Shown here piece by piece: positions 36,586 through 48,775 of a stretch of DNA of 64,000 bases. The translations under genes and the position numbers were made by a program. The notes beneath the pieces were generated by a model. The model was not told where the DNA came from. It ran no database searches and saw only the letters and a list, made by a program, of their open reading frames with translations. Location: positions 10,595,591-10,659,590 of the forward strand of contig CM054145.1 of the NCBI GenBank assembly GCA_028751875.1. Reading direction: 5' to 3'. This DNA comes from Rapana venosa (taxonomy: Eukaryota > Mollusca > Gastropoda > Neogastropoda > Muricidae). How positions within the stretch are numbered: the first letter of the stretch is position 1; every line of letters begins with the position of its first letter.

Positions 36586-36829
36586 ACACACACATTTACA
36601 TAAATTCTAAATCAAGAAAAATAGGTGCGTGCAAGGGTGTAAATATCAGTGTTGCAAACACATACAGGCACACCAAATGTATAAGTGATTACAAAAAATC
36701 AAATAAAAGATAGCTTTTATCTCTATTTGCCTGTGATCAAAAACTGAAAAGGAAGCAACTTTGCAGTTTTCACCCTGCAAAGAAAACCAACATAAAAACC
36801 AGCATACCGCCATCTTACTCACACTTTAA

Positions 36830-36980
36830 AACCTTTTCGGCTTTTCGAAAGAGTAGGCCATTGTGTGCTGGTGGGAACAGATGACAAAAATGTACAAAAC
36901 TGCATACAGACGTGGGACTGGATATGAAAAAGCCCATGAGTGCTTATTCCATCATCCTCAAAATAAAAGAATAAATATTA
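36830..36980 (+). mobile_element. SINE-A, 3' half
   Basis: Begins at the GGCTTTTCGAAAGAGTAGGC block and runs through GATGACAAAAATGTACAAAA to ATCATCCTCAAAATAAAAG. Confidence 0.85.
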
Positions 36981-37014
36981 AAAACAACAATAAGAAAACA
37001 ACATCAATAACCAG

Positions 37015-37600
37015 CCAAAGAAAAAAACCTGAAAACTTTTAAGATAAAAAAGAAAAATATTCCTAAAATGAAATATAACCTTAAGAAAAAATGAAACAAA
37101 AAAAATTCATAAAAAACAAAACAAGACTGGAAAAAAAGCAAAAAAAACAAACAATAAACCATAAAAACCAAAAGAAAAACAAAAATACTCGGATTAACAA
37201 AAAAACCCACCTCAAATCAACAACACAAAACATGGCAACCAAAAGATAAAAAAATCCATACACACAAACTACAAACTTCTCTCCCCCTCTCCCGCTAACA
37301 TCCCCCCCCCCCCCCCCCCCCCCCCGCCTTCCCCGGAAAATCCCACCACCACCAAACAAACACAACAAAAAGCCCACCCCCCCACCTCCGAAACATACAA
37401 TAAAAACCCAACCAAACAACCATCCCCGCCAACAACAACTGCAAAAATATACCTCAACCCCGTCTCCTCACAAAAAATCCCCTTGAAAATAGAACACAGG
37501 GAGTGTTGCATACAACTTACAATAATACCGCATCAAACAAAAAAAAAAAAAAAAAAACACAATCAAAAATTATCTCTGTGTGAAATGAAATGAAATGACC
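37015..37600. other. A/C-rich low-complexity stretch
   Basis: A-rich to about 37,260, then C-rich with a C homopolymer near 37,303-37,325, then A/C-rich with an A run at about 37,540. No gene seen. Confidence 0.7.
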
Positions 37601-38039
37601 TTTAGCTTCTTACATAAAACGAAAAATCGTACCTGGTTTCACTGTACTCGCTTAAAATGGATATATATATATATATAAATCTTGTCACTCTGAGAGCATA
37701 TATATTTCATAAAAAAAATTCTGCATCAAATAATGCGCAATGTGAAACTCTATACCAACAAAGATTTGTATAACAGCCATTTAAATGAAAGAGTAAAAAA
37801 AAAATCAGCCAAAAACAGAGAAGAGAAAAAACAACAAAGAACAGAAAGCATATGCTGAAAGAGGGATTAAAAAAAGAAAAAAGACACAAGATTTTTTGGG
37901 TAAAAGATGGCCAAAAAAACCAAATCTGATTTCAAGAAAAAAATATAGAGCAGAAAGCAAAAAAGAAGAGGAAGAAGAGGGCTGATGGAAAAACTTTGCG
38001 GAAGAAAAAGAAGTAGAAAAAAAACAGTAGAAGGAATAC

Positions 38040-38065
38040 ATACACACACACACACACACACACGC

Positions 38066-38096
<31 letters not shown>

Positions 38097-38175
38097 TACA
38101 CCGGCACGCACACACACACACACACACCGGCACCCACGCACACACACACCCACGCACCCACGCACACACACACAC

Positions 38176-38216
<41 letters not shown>

Positions 38217-38245
38217 ACACAACACCGGCACACACTCGCACAGAA
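38040..38245. repeat. CA/CG microsatellite
   Basis: (CA)n with CG-rich cores and a repeated CGCACCCACGCACACAC motif. Confidence 0.9.
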
Positions 38246-38399
38246 AGAGAAAGACAGAGAGAGACAGAGACAGGGAAAAATAGACAGGCAAAGAAAAAAA
38301 GAAAAGAAAAGAAAAAGACCGAAAAGAAAAACAAGGAAGAAAAGACAGAGAGACAGACAAAAAAGGAATAACAAAAGAAAGAGCACCTTTACCAATGCA

Positions 38400-40090
38400 C
38401 TGTCAGGCTGGATACCCCCTCAAAATGAGGAGCCCCCCCTCCGTCCACATGCCAATTCTTCCCTGAACAACTCAGTATCTAGAAATGACTAATAAAATAA
38501 TTAGTCCTGTGCAAAGAAGATCCCCCCAAAAAGTGGGTATGATTGCCTGCTATGAACACTAATACCTTTCACACACAGGTTCCAACAACCGTACAGATAG
38601 GTAGACAGACAGACAGACAGACATCATGCAAACACACACACACATACGTCATCATAACCATCGTCATCATAACCATCATCATCATAACCATCATCAATAA
38701 AACAAGCCAGTAGTTATAATACTCCTTGGCATCAATAATCAAATCAGTAATTATAGAAACTGGGCCAATCCATACAAAAAAATCAACTAGTATCTTCAGT
38801 CAACAAATGACCACAGGTCTAATAATGATAATAAAATAATAATAATAATGATAATAACATTCCACCAAATATTTATAAACAGTCTAATCACGTTCAATCG
38901 TTCAAAGGGTAAAAAAGTGTAGGGTAGGAACATTGGTCAATGTTGTATCTCAAGGAAAGAAAAAAAATCAATAATAATAATAATAATTTGGATATCTACT
39001 GCTACGATATCAGCAGTTCAGTTCTCAGTTACAAAATGGCACTGACGTTTTGCTCTGAATGTATCAAAATAGAAGTCACTGTAATTCCTGATTACTATCC
39101 TTTTTGCTGGACTGACAAAGATGTTCCGAATCCACTGGATTCTGATAACGAAAAAAAAAACCCCGGAAAAAACAACCACCAATCCTTGGATTGTAAACGA
39201 AACTCTGCGTTCACATATGGGCCTGTAGATATATTTAAAACAAAAGATTTGCCATGAAATAAATGAACGAAACAATGCATATAAAATAAAATAAGATAGA
39301 ATAAAATACACGTAAAAAGAGTTATAAGATTTATATCACAAGTTTATCTCCAAAAATGTTTCAAAGTTTCAGTCTTTTGATGCTACTGAAGTTGGCGGTG
39401 CTTTTTTCTTTTACTCAGCTTGTTATAGAAGAGGAGAAAAGAACACACACACACACAAACACACCACACACACAATCACTCAAACACACACACACAGCTT
39501 CTAACACGTTCAGAGCCCTCTTAACCACAATAAATTTAAAAGGGCTCCCTAAACAAAAAAGCAAAAGAGAAAAAATAACCACATGGACCAACCCAAAGTC
39601 CAAAATTAAAAAAATTCATTAACAGTTGAAAAGTAATGTACACCAAAATATCCTTTTTTTTCGCCATTAATATGAGTATAACATTTCTCCTTCTATTCCG
39701 TCTTTTAAGTCGCACGATCTTTACACAAAAAACAACCAACCAACCAAACAAACAACAAAAAAAACTCCTTTATACTCTTGTTCCAAGTCTTGCACTGGAC
39801 AAAATAGTACCACTCGATTATCACGAATTCGGGTGATCACCTGGCCACATGTAATCTCCATTTCACCCATTTCAAATGAAAGAACAACAGTACCCAGGAG
39901 AGGGACGAAGAGAGGGGCTGGGTGGGTCTGAATGGGTCCCTGTCTGGGTCCCTGGGTCCCTTTATCCAAAAATGGCTGGGTTCCCTTTTCTTTTCGTCAT
40001 TCAAGATCTGAGAGAGGTTTCTGAGCCTCTCTGAAGTGACTGTTTAAACAATGACCATGTGTAGGGGAACGAAGGGAACTCTCTGGCTCT
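38400..40090. other. Region downstream of the Toll-like receptor
   Basis: Mostly A/T-rich sequence, with a CAGA run (38,600-38,620), a CATCAT run (38,648-38,695) and CA runs near 39,450. It probably contains the 3' UTR of the minus-strand receptor gene. I could not identify a convincing polyadenylation signal. Confidence 0.5.
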
Positions 40091-40097
40091 TTTCCAG

Positions 40098-40200
40098 TGT
40101 GTGTGTGTGTGTGTGTGTGTGTGTCTGTGTGTGTGTGTGTCTGTGTCCGTATGTCTGCGCGTGTCTGTCTGTGCGTGTCTGTGTGTGTCTGTATATATAT
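40098..40200. repeat. GT/GTCT microsatellite
   Basis: (GT)n with CTGT interruptions, about 70 bases downstream of the receptor stop codon and therefore likely transcribed in its 3' UTR. Confidence 0.85.
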
Positions 40201-40271
40201 ACCACTACACCAAGTTGTCTTGCTCTGTGGACCAACCCTTAACCCCTCCACGGTAACAACGAAGCAGGTTG

Positions 40272-42568
40272 CTACACCCAATTCTCTTCCTTGGACAGCG
40301 CCTCTCTGGAAGAGTTTCCCGGGGAGTTCTTCACCTCCTCGTGAGGGAGCAGTCCATTCCTGGGCAGGGGAGGGAGAGGAGGAGGGAGCGTGTGGCACAT
40401 GCACACGTCGTGCACGGGTCTCATAAGGAAAGCGCGCGGGGTCACCTCCTCGTAGTGTCCTGACGCCGCCCCTAAGGAGCCGCCGTTGTAGAGGGAGCTG
40501 GAGATGGACATGCTTTCGTTCACGCGCTCGTAGGTCCCCGAGCCGCTGACAGGCACCTCGTACATGTCGACCCGCAACAGTTCTCCCGTGGGGTAGTTGG
40601 TCAGCACGTGGCGCGGGGTGGCTGCTGGCGTAGAGCTGGGCGTCTTGCTGGGGGTGCGGCCAAAGCGCGCCACGTACTCCAGGTCCCTCGTGCTGGGAAG
40701 CCGCTCGAACTTCTCCACCTTCTTGTCCGGCATGGCGAACATGAGCTTCTCCCAGAACCAGGGGTCGTCGTACTTGAGGTAGGTGCGGGTGCGCATGTAC
40801 AGGCGCAGCGTCTGGTCCAGCTTGCTCTCATCCAGGTCGTGCAGCAGCACCAGGATCACGCGGTTCTTGCGCTCCGTCAGCACCTGCTGGTGCGCCGTCT
40901 GGAACTCGAACTTGCACCACTCGCTGGCCAGGAAGTTGTTGGAGACGAGGATGATGGTGCGCTGGCTGCTCTCCACGCTGCGCACGATGGTCTCCGCGAT
41001 GGAGGCGCCCACCGGGAAGTCCCGGTAGTGCAGACACAGCCGGAAAGGCTTGTAGCCGTTCTCCAGGCGGGGAGCTAGCTCCTGCGACACGAACTCCTCA
41101 TCCAGGTGGCTGTACGAGATGAAGGCGTCGTAGGGACGGTCCGCATCGTCCCGTCCGTTGGGCACCATCTTAAAGAGGCGCCAGCCGAACTTGGTGAAGC
41201 ACCAGACCTCCAAGAGGTGGCGGTTGATGTAGATGATGACCAGGGCCGACAGCAGGAAGACGGAGAGGATGCAGACCACGATGAGAGTGGAGAGGTCCTG
41301 ACGGGCGGGCTCGCTTTGCAGAGGCTGAGTCTCGTTCACCACCCCCGTCAGCTCCGTGATGTTCTCGCCACACGTGGCCAGGGGCAGAGACATGATCAGA
41401 GTCCCATTGGAGTCGGGGTCCACCTTCATCCCTGTCTGGTCCAAGTCGTAGCACAGCAGATGCTTGAGGTCCTTCACCACAGAGGAGGTGTTGCTCAAGA
41501 AGCGGAAGAAGGGGCAGGTGAAGTTGGGGATGCAGGTAAAGGGGTTGTCCAGGAGATGAATGGACACCAGGCTGGGGATGAGGGCGAAGTCGTTGAAAGA
41601 CATCATGGCCAGGTGATTCCTCTCCAAGCTCACCACCCGCAAGTTCTTCATCAAGGCAAAGGTCCCTTTCTCTATAAAACTGATCTCATTGTCCTGCAGG
41701 TACAGCTCTTCCAGATGGAACAAGTCCTTGAAGACGCCAACGAAGACGACGCGGAGAGAGTTGTTGTTCAAGTGGAGTTCTCGCAGACTGTTCATGCCGC
41801 GGAAAGTGTTGTTCTCGATGTAGTGGATGTCGCTGTCGTTCAGCCTTAGAATACTCGTCTGCCCATGACCCAGAAAGGTCAGAGCCTGCAGGGTGCCCAA
41901 GTTATTGCCATCCAGGTAAATCTCTGTGGCCGCTTCTGGAATGCCCTCTGGCAGAAAATCCAGATCCGCGTTGGCACAGTCGACGCGGTTGATGCTCAGG
42001 CGACTGTCTCCTATGTAACAGGTGCAGGCTTTGGGGCAGATGCTGTTACAGTAACACATGTCAAACCCGCAGCACAAACACCCTTCTCCGCACTTTCTGT
42101 CGTACGAGCACAGAAACTCGTTCCGCGGAACTCGTGTCAGTGGCATGGACTTTGTCCTGTTGCTGCCCACAAACAAGGAGTAGCACAGCAGGTCGTGCAG
42201 GTCCCCGAACTCCGGCAGGGGCATCACGCTGCTGGGGATCCTGTCCAGGCTCCAGTCCTTCAGCCAGCCCAGGTCACAGTCGCAGCGCAGAGGGTTGCCC
42301 TTCAGGTAGAAGAGGGGCTGCGAGTACTGCACCTGCGAGAAGGAGATCTCCATGGTGTTGGCCGACAGCGACGTCAGCTCGTTGAAGGTCAGGTTGACCT
42401 GGCGCAGGTTGACGGCCGAGGCGAAGGTGAAGGGGGAGATGTGGGAGATCTGGTTGTTGGAGACGTCCAGCACCTCCAGCGTGGACGACACGTCCCCTCT
42501 CAGCAGCTTCTGCAGGTGGTTGTTGCTCAACAGCAAGGTCTTCAGCCGGAGGGTCTTGAACATGGCGC
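40272..42568 (-). CDS. Toll-like receptor exon 3: LRRs, cysteine clusters, membrane span, TIR
   Basis: 2,297 nt from the acceptor TGTGTCCTAG (before 42,568) to the stop at 40,272-40,274. It begins with the last three LRRs of the distal block. LRRCT-1 follows (NPLRCDCDLGWLKDW, near 42,300), then a cysteine-rich LRRNT (SICPKACTCY, near 42,040), six LRRs and LRRCT-2 (DNPFTCIPNFTC, near 41,535). The membrane helix lies at about 41,298-41,227 (LSTLIVVCILSVFLLSALVI). The TIR domain spans about 41,133-40,720 with box 1 YDAFISYSHLDEEF, box 2 LHYRDFPVGA and box 3 FWEKLMFAM, all intact. The ~130-residue tail carries three Tyr-x-x-Val motifs (YEVP, YERV, YEEV) and a PPPLPPLP stretch. Nothing suggests a pseudogene. 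Confidence 0.95.
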
Positions 42569-45500
42569 CTAGGACACAGTACAGAGCAGAACATGCACAA
42601 CAGTACAGAGCAGAACATGCACAGAGTGAAGTGGGACAGTTAGCGATCCAGAACACACACACAGAGCAGAACATGCACAGAGTGAAGTGGGACAGTTAGC
42701 GATCCAGACACACAGAGCAGAACACAAAATGGGACAGTTAGCGATAATAGAACACAGAGTAAAATACAAAGTGGGACAGTTAGCGATCTAGGACACACAG
42801 AGCAGACCACAAAGTGGGACAGTTAGCGATTCAGAACACACAGAGCAGCACACAAAGTGGGACAGTTAGCAATTCTAAAACACAGTGGGACAGTTAGCGA
42901 TAATAGAGCACACAGAGTAGAACACAAAGTGAAGTGGGACAGTTAGCGATCTAGGACACACAGAGCAAAACACAAAGTGGGACAGTTAGCGATCTAGGAC
43001 ACACAGAGCAAAACACAAAGTGGGACAGTTAGCGATTCTAGAACACACATAGAGCAGAACACAAAGTGGGACAGTTAGCGATGTTAGGACACACAGAGCA
43101 GAACACAAAGTGGGACAGTTAGCGATGTTAGGACACACAGAGCAGAACACAAAGTGGGACAGTTAGCGATGTTAGGACACACAGAGCAAAACACAAAGTG
43201 GGACAGTTAGCGATTCTAGAACACACATAGAGCAGAACACAAAGTGGGACAGTTAGCGGTTCTAGAACACACAGAGCAGAACACAAAGTGGGACAGTTAG
43301 CGATGTTAGGACACACAGAGCAGAACACAAAGTGGGACAGTTAGCGATGTTAGGACACACAGAGCAGAACACAAAGTGGGACAGTTAGCGATGTTAGAAC
43401 ACACAGAGCAGAACACAAAGTGGGACAGTTAGCGGTTCTAGAACACACAGAGCAGAACACAAAGTGGGACAGTTAGCGGTTCTAGAACACACAGAGCAGA
43501 ACACAAAGTGGGACAGTTAGGTTCTAGAACACACAGAGCAGAACACAAAGTGAAGTAGGACAGTTATCCATCTCCAACACACACCATAAGACTTGAAACA
43601 GCAATTGTCAAAATAAAGAAAGAAACAAACATTTCCATCTATCTTCATTGGCACCACCACCACCACAGCACCACCATCACCACCCCCTTTAACACACCAC
43701 CACCACCACACTACACCCCTAACACACCACCACCCACCACACACCACCACCTACACCACCCCCTTACACACCACCCCACCACCCCCTTTACACACACACC
43801 CACCACCACCCACACCCCCTTTACACCACACACACCACCACCCTTACCACCACCACCCACCACCTTACAACCACACCACCACCACCCACACCCTTTACAC
43901 ACCACCACCACCACCACCCCTACCACCCAACCACCACCACCACCACCCCTTTACACACCACCACCACCACACACACACCACCCACCCCCTTTACACACCA
44001 CCACCACCACCACCACCACCCTTTACAACACACACACCACCCACCACCACTTTACACACCCAACCACCACCACCTTTAACACACCACCACCACCACCCTT
44101 TACACCCACCACACCACCCCTTTACAACACCACCACCACACCACCACACCACCACCCTTTACACACCACCACCACCACCACCCCTTTACCACCACCACCA
44201 CACCAACCACCACCCTTTACACACACCCACACCACCCCTTTACACCCACACACCACCACCCTTTACACACCACCACACACCCCTTTACACACCACCCCAC
44301 CACCCCTTTACACACCACCACCACCACCACCCCTTTACACACCACCACCACCCTTACACACCACCCCTTACCACCACCTCCACACACCCACCACCCCTTT
44401 ACACACCCACCACCACCACCCTTTACACACACCACCACCACCACCCCCTTTACACACACCACCACCACCCCCCTTTACACACCACCACCACCACCCCTTT
44501 ACACACCACACCACCACCACCCTTACACACCACCACCACCCCACCTTACCACCACCACCCCTTACCCCACCACACCCCCTTTACACCACCACCCCACCAC
44601 CCCCTTTACACACCACCACCACCCCCCTTAACACCACCACCACCCCACCCCCTTTACACACCACCCCCACCACCCCCTTTACACACCCCACCCCCACCAC
44701 CCCCCCCTTTACATCACCCACCACCAACCACCCCTACACACCACCACCCCTTTACCACCACCCCCCACACCACCCCACCACCCCCTTTACACACACCACC
44801 CCCACCACCACCACCCCCTTACACCACCACCACCCCCACCACCCACCCCCTTTACCACACACCACCTACCACCCCCCACCACCACCACCACCCACACCCC
44901 CCCTTTCACAACCACCCACCACCACCACCCTTTACACACCACCACCCACCCCCCTTTACCACCCCCACCACCACCACCCTTACCACACCACCACCCCACC
45001 CACCCCTTTACACACACCACCCCCACACCCACCCCCCCTTACACACCCACCCACCACCACCTTACCACCACCACCACCACCACCACCCACCCACCACACC
45101 ACCACCACCCCCCACCCACCACCACCACCAACACACCACCACCACCCCCTTACACACCCACCCACCCCAACACACCACCACCACCTTACACCACCACCAC
45201 CCCACCAACCACCCCCTACCCTCCCACCACCTACCACCTTTCACAACCACCACCACCCACCTTTACCACCCCCACACACACCCCACCACACCCTTTACAC
45301 ACCACCCCACCACACATCCCCCCTTACACACCACCACCACACCACCACCCCCTTTCACACCACCCCCCACCACCACACCCCCTTTACACACCACCACCCA
45401 CCATCCACCACCCTTTACACACCACCACCCACCACCACCCCTTTACACCACCACCACCACCCCCTTTACACACCACCACCACCACCACCCCACACTACAC

Positions 45501-48500
45501 ACACCACACCAGCCACAAGGTAAACAAAACACCAGCAGCAACACACCCCCCCACCCACCCACTCCCCCCCTACACAGCCACACCCCACCCCCCCCCCCCC
45601 CCCCACTACCCTACCAATGGTGAAGAGGGCGTTGTGGCTGAGGTCCAGGTGCTGCAGACTGTCCACGTTGACGAAGTGCATGGAGGACAGCCCGGGCAGC
45701 TGGTTGTGCGCCAGGTCCAGGTGCCGCAGCCCGCTGCAGTCATGGAAGATCTTGGTGGACAGGGAGCGGAAGGCGTTGCCCCGCAGCACCACCTTGCTGA
45801 GCTTCCGCAGCCCCGTGAACATGGAGGAGGGCAGCGAGGTCAGGTTGTTGTAGCTCAGGTTCACCTCCTGCAGACGCTGGAGGCTGGACATGGCCGGGAT
45901 GGTGTGCAGGCGGTTCTGGTCCAGGAACACCTGCTCCAGAGACCCCATGCGGGTGAAGGCGTTGTTGCTGATGACCGCCAGGCGGTTGCGGCTGAGATCC
46001 AGCACTTGCAGGTTGGAGACTGTGGCGAAGGCTTCCTCGGCGATGACTCTCAGGAAGTTGTCGCTGAAGTCCAGCTTCACCAGCGACCTCAGGCCCGTGA
46101 ACGTCGTCTCGTCCACGTCCGCGATGCTGTTGTTGGAGAGGTTGAGCTCCTCCAGGCTGATCAAGCTGCTGAACACCTGGAAGGGCAGCACGCGCATCCC
46201 GTTAGAGGACAGGTCCAGAACTTTGAGGCTGTACTGGCTGAGGAAAGACTTCTTGGGCAGCATGTGGATGGCGTTGCGGGACAGATTCAGCACCTTCAGG
46301 TTGGAGAACTCCTGGAGAACGTGCGGGGGGACGGTGAGGAGCGAGTTGTTTTGCAACTCCAGGACACTGAGGAACTCCAGGTGCGAAAGCCTGTCCCACA
46401 CGCTGTCATCCAGCCCCATGCTGAAGAGGTACAGGTTCTGCAGGGACAACATGGACTCCAAACTTCCAGGGGGCAACGCTCCTAGATCGTTCTGACCCAA
46501 CGCCAAAATCCTCAGCTGCGAGCAGTTGAAGAGCTTGACCCTGTGGACGTCGTTCATGACGTTGGCAGACAGGTCCAAGAACTTGAGATCGGGCAGCGCC
46601 TGGCAGAACTGCTCGTCCACCTCCCTGACGGCGTTGTCTCCGCAGGAGAGCTGCAGCAGGCTGGGCAGGCTGGAGCCCAGCCAGGGAGGCAGCTTGGAGA
46701 TGTGGTTGTAGTTCACGTCCAGGATCCCCAGCTGCCTCAGCGGCTGGCTCCCACAGCTGACCCCCGCGTACTCAAAGTCGGCGATGTTGTTGTAGGACAC
46801 ATTCAGCGTGTGCAGGTTGCTGGAGCCACACAGAGGCGGCAGGAAGGTCACCCGGCTCTGGATGATCTGCAGCAGCCGAAGCTTGGGCAGATGGGAGGCG
46901 AAGTCGGGGTCAATGTGACCCAGCAGGTTGGCGCCTTTGATCAGCAGGTTCTCCAGCTGGCTGAGACCGCGGAAGACGTTGCGGGGGATGTCGTGGAACT
47001 TGCAGTGGAGCAGCTCCAGCTCCTCGAGAGAGGAGAGCTGGGACACCAGGTCCTCGTACAGGTAACTGCGGGCTGGAGTGGAACATCTGCACACAAGCCC
47101 GGGAGGGAAAGACCTGGTCAGCTTTGTAACCAGTAACATGTCATCAGTTCAGGTGGAGCTTTTGGGGTGGAGTGGGTTTTGTTTTTAGCAGAAAAAATAA
47201 CTATAAACGGATAAACAAATATGCAGACAGTTAAGTTGTGGCGCATAACCATGAAGGCCGCAACAGACTGACAAAATCTGTCACCACATGGTCTGAAACA
47301 CATTACACATCACACGTTGAGATCTCCTGAAACACGTTACAAATGATAAGCTGATATCTGAAATACGTTACAAATCATAAGCTGATATATGAAACAAAAA
47401 ACAAATCATAAGCTGATATCTGAAACACAATACAAATCATAAGCTGATATCCGAAACACAATACAAATCATAAGCTGAAATATCTTCAATTCCAACAAAG
47501 ATGTTTCGTTTCAAGAGGAAAGATGATATGGTTCAGAAAGGATAAGGTAATGGTAAAGGTGTTCCTATAACCTAAGTGGTCGTTGGGAAGCGAAGTGTCA
47601 GAAACCTCAGCTTCTCCAGGGGCCAGCATATTGAGGGCAGTGCCCATCTCCTCTCCCTCGCTGCTTTACCTTCCTTGACCCTAAACAGGGAAGGTACCCA
47701 TTTACAGCTGGGTGAACTGGGGGACTGTACTGATGAAGCCAAGGCGCGCAAACAGTCACCCACCCATCCACTTAGTAACCAGTCTCAATGTAGCTTAGCC
47801 TTAGCTTGGGGAAAGCGAGTGCTCTGTCAGAAAGGTTACTGTCTTCAAAATCTCATAGCAATGCTGCATTTACTTCTTGCTTGTTTTCTGCTGGTGAATA
47901 CTTACAAACGGGGAGGTTTTCTCCAGTTCACTTATAGGGAAAGAAATGGGCGCCTAAAGATAAAAGTAAAGGTAAAGGTGTCCCATAACCTATGTGGTCG
48001 TAGGGGAGTGAGGCATCAGAGACTTCAGACCTCAGCTTCTCCAGGAACCAGAATATTGAGGGCTGTGCCCATCTCCTCTCCCTCGCTGCTTTACCTTCCC
48101 TGATCCCAAAGAGGCAGGTAAAAAGATACAGTGATATATATATATATATATAAATAACACACATTTGATGTTTTGATGATTTAAACGGTCTTTTATTCAT
48201 CAAACTACGAAATAAATGTATTTCAGATTCAATATTGGTTGTGTTATTGGTACATTACATTGTTGATTATACTTGCTATCATTTTCTTTGGTTAATTTGC
48301 ATTGCGTTTATGAGTCATAAGGAAGAAAGCAGAAGCATTCTGAATTTTGGAATTCCAGAACCGTATCCTCATTCTTCACTTATATTTCCGGACCCCTCCC
48401 CCCCCCCTCCCAACTCTCTCTCTCGCAAAGTTCTTATTCTATGCTGTTCGAAGAAGAAAGATAATAGCAGAACTTATGTAAACTAAGTAATAGATATCAA

Positions 48501-48699
48501 TGCCTTCAGCGCAAAAGAAGAATAGTGTCAAGCGTGTATTTTTGCTGTATTTTGAAATTTTTGGTATCGTACATGCACATCCACTACCCCCATCTCCCGC
48601 TTTGTTTAGAATTGTGGCCCAAGGATGATGTTCAATAAAACATTTAAATTTAATATTTCATCCCATTTCATCTCTCTCTCTTAAATTTCTGAGTTCTGA

Positions 48700-48775
<76 letters not shown>

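Noticed and set aside
37805..38395. Val/Cys-rich 196-codon minus-strand frame (and similar frames at 30,163 and 52,220)
   Set aside because: Produced by GT/CA microsatellites, which read as Val-Cys or Thr-His repeats.
38940..39257. 105-codon plus-strand frame with mixed composition
   Set aside because: It begins in an AAT microsatellite, has no motif or splice evidence and lies in A/T-rich sequence; not strong enough to call.
40608..42572. Long antisense frames (about 156, 247 and 235 codons) opposite receptor exon 3, and 283 codons opposite exon 2 at 45,634-46,485
   Set aside because: GC-rich third positions in the receptor exons remove stops from the opposite strand. The sense frames have clear LRR and TIR motifs; the antisense ones have none.
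42575..43560. CRISPR-like array
   Set aside because: Unit length is ~44 bases but there are no unique spacers, the units diverge along their whole length, and the host sequence is an animal intron.
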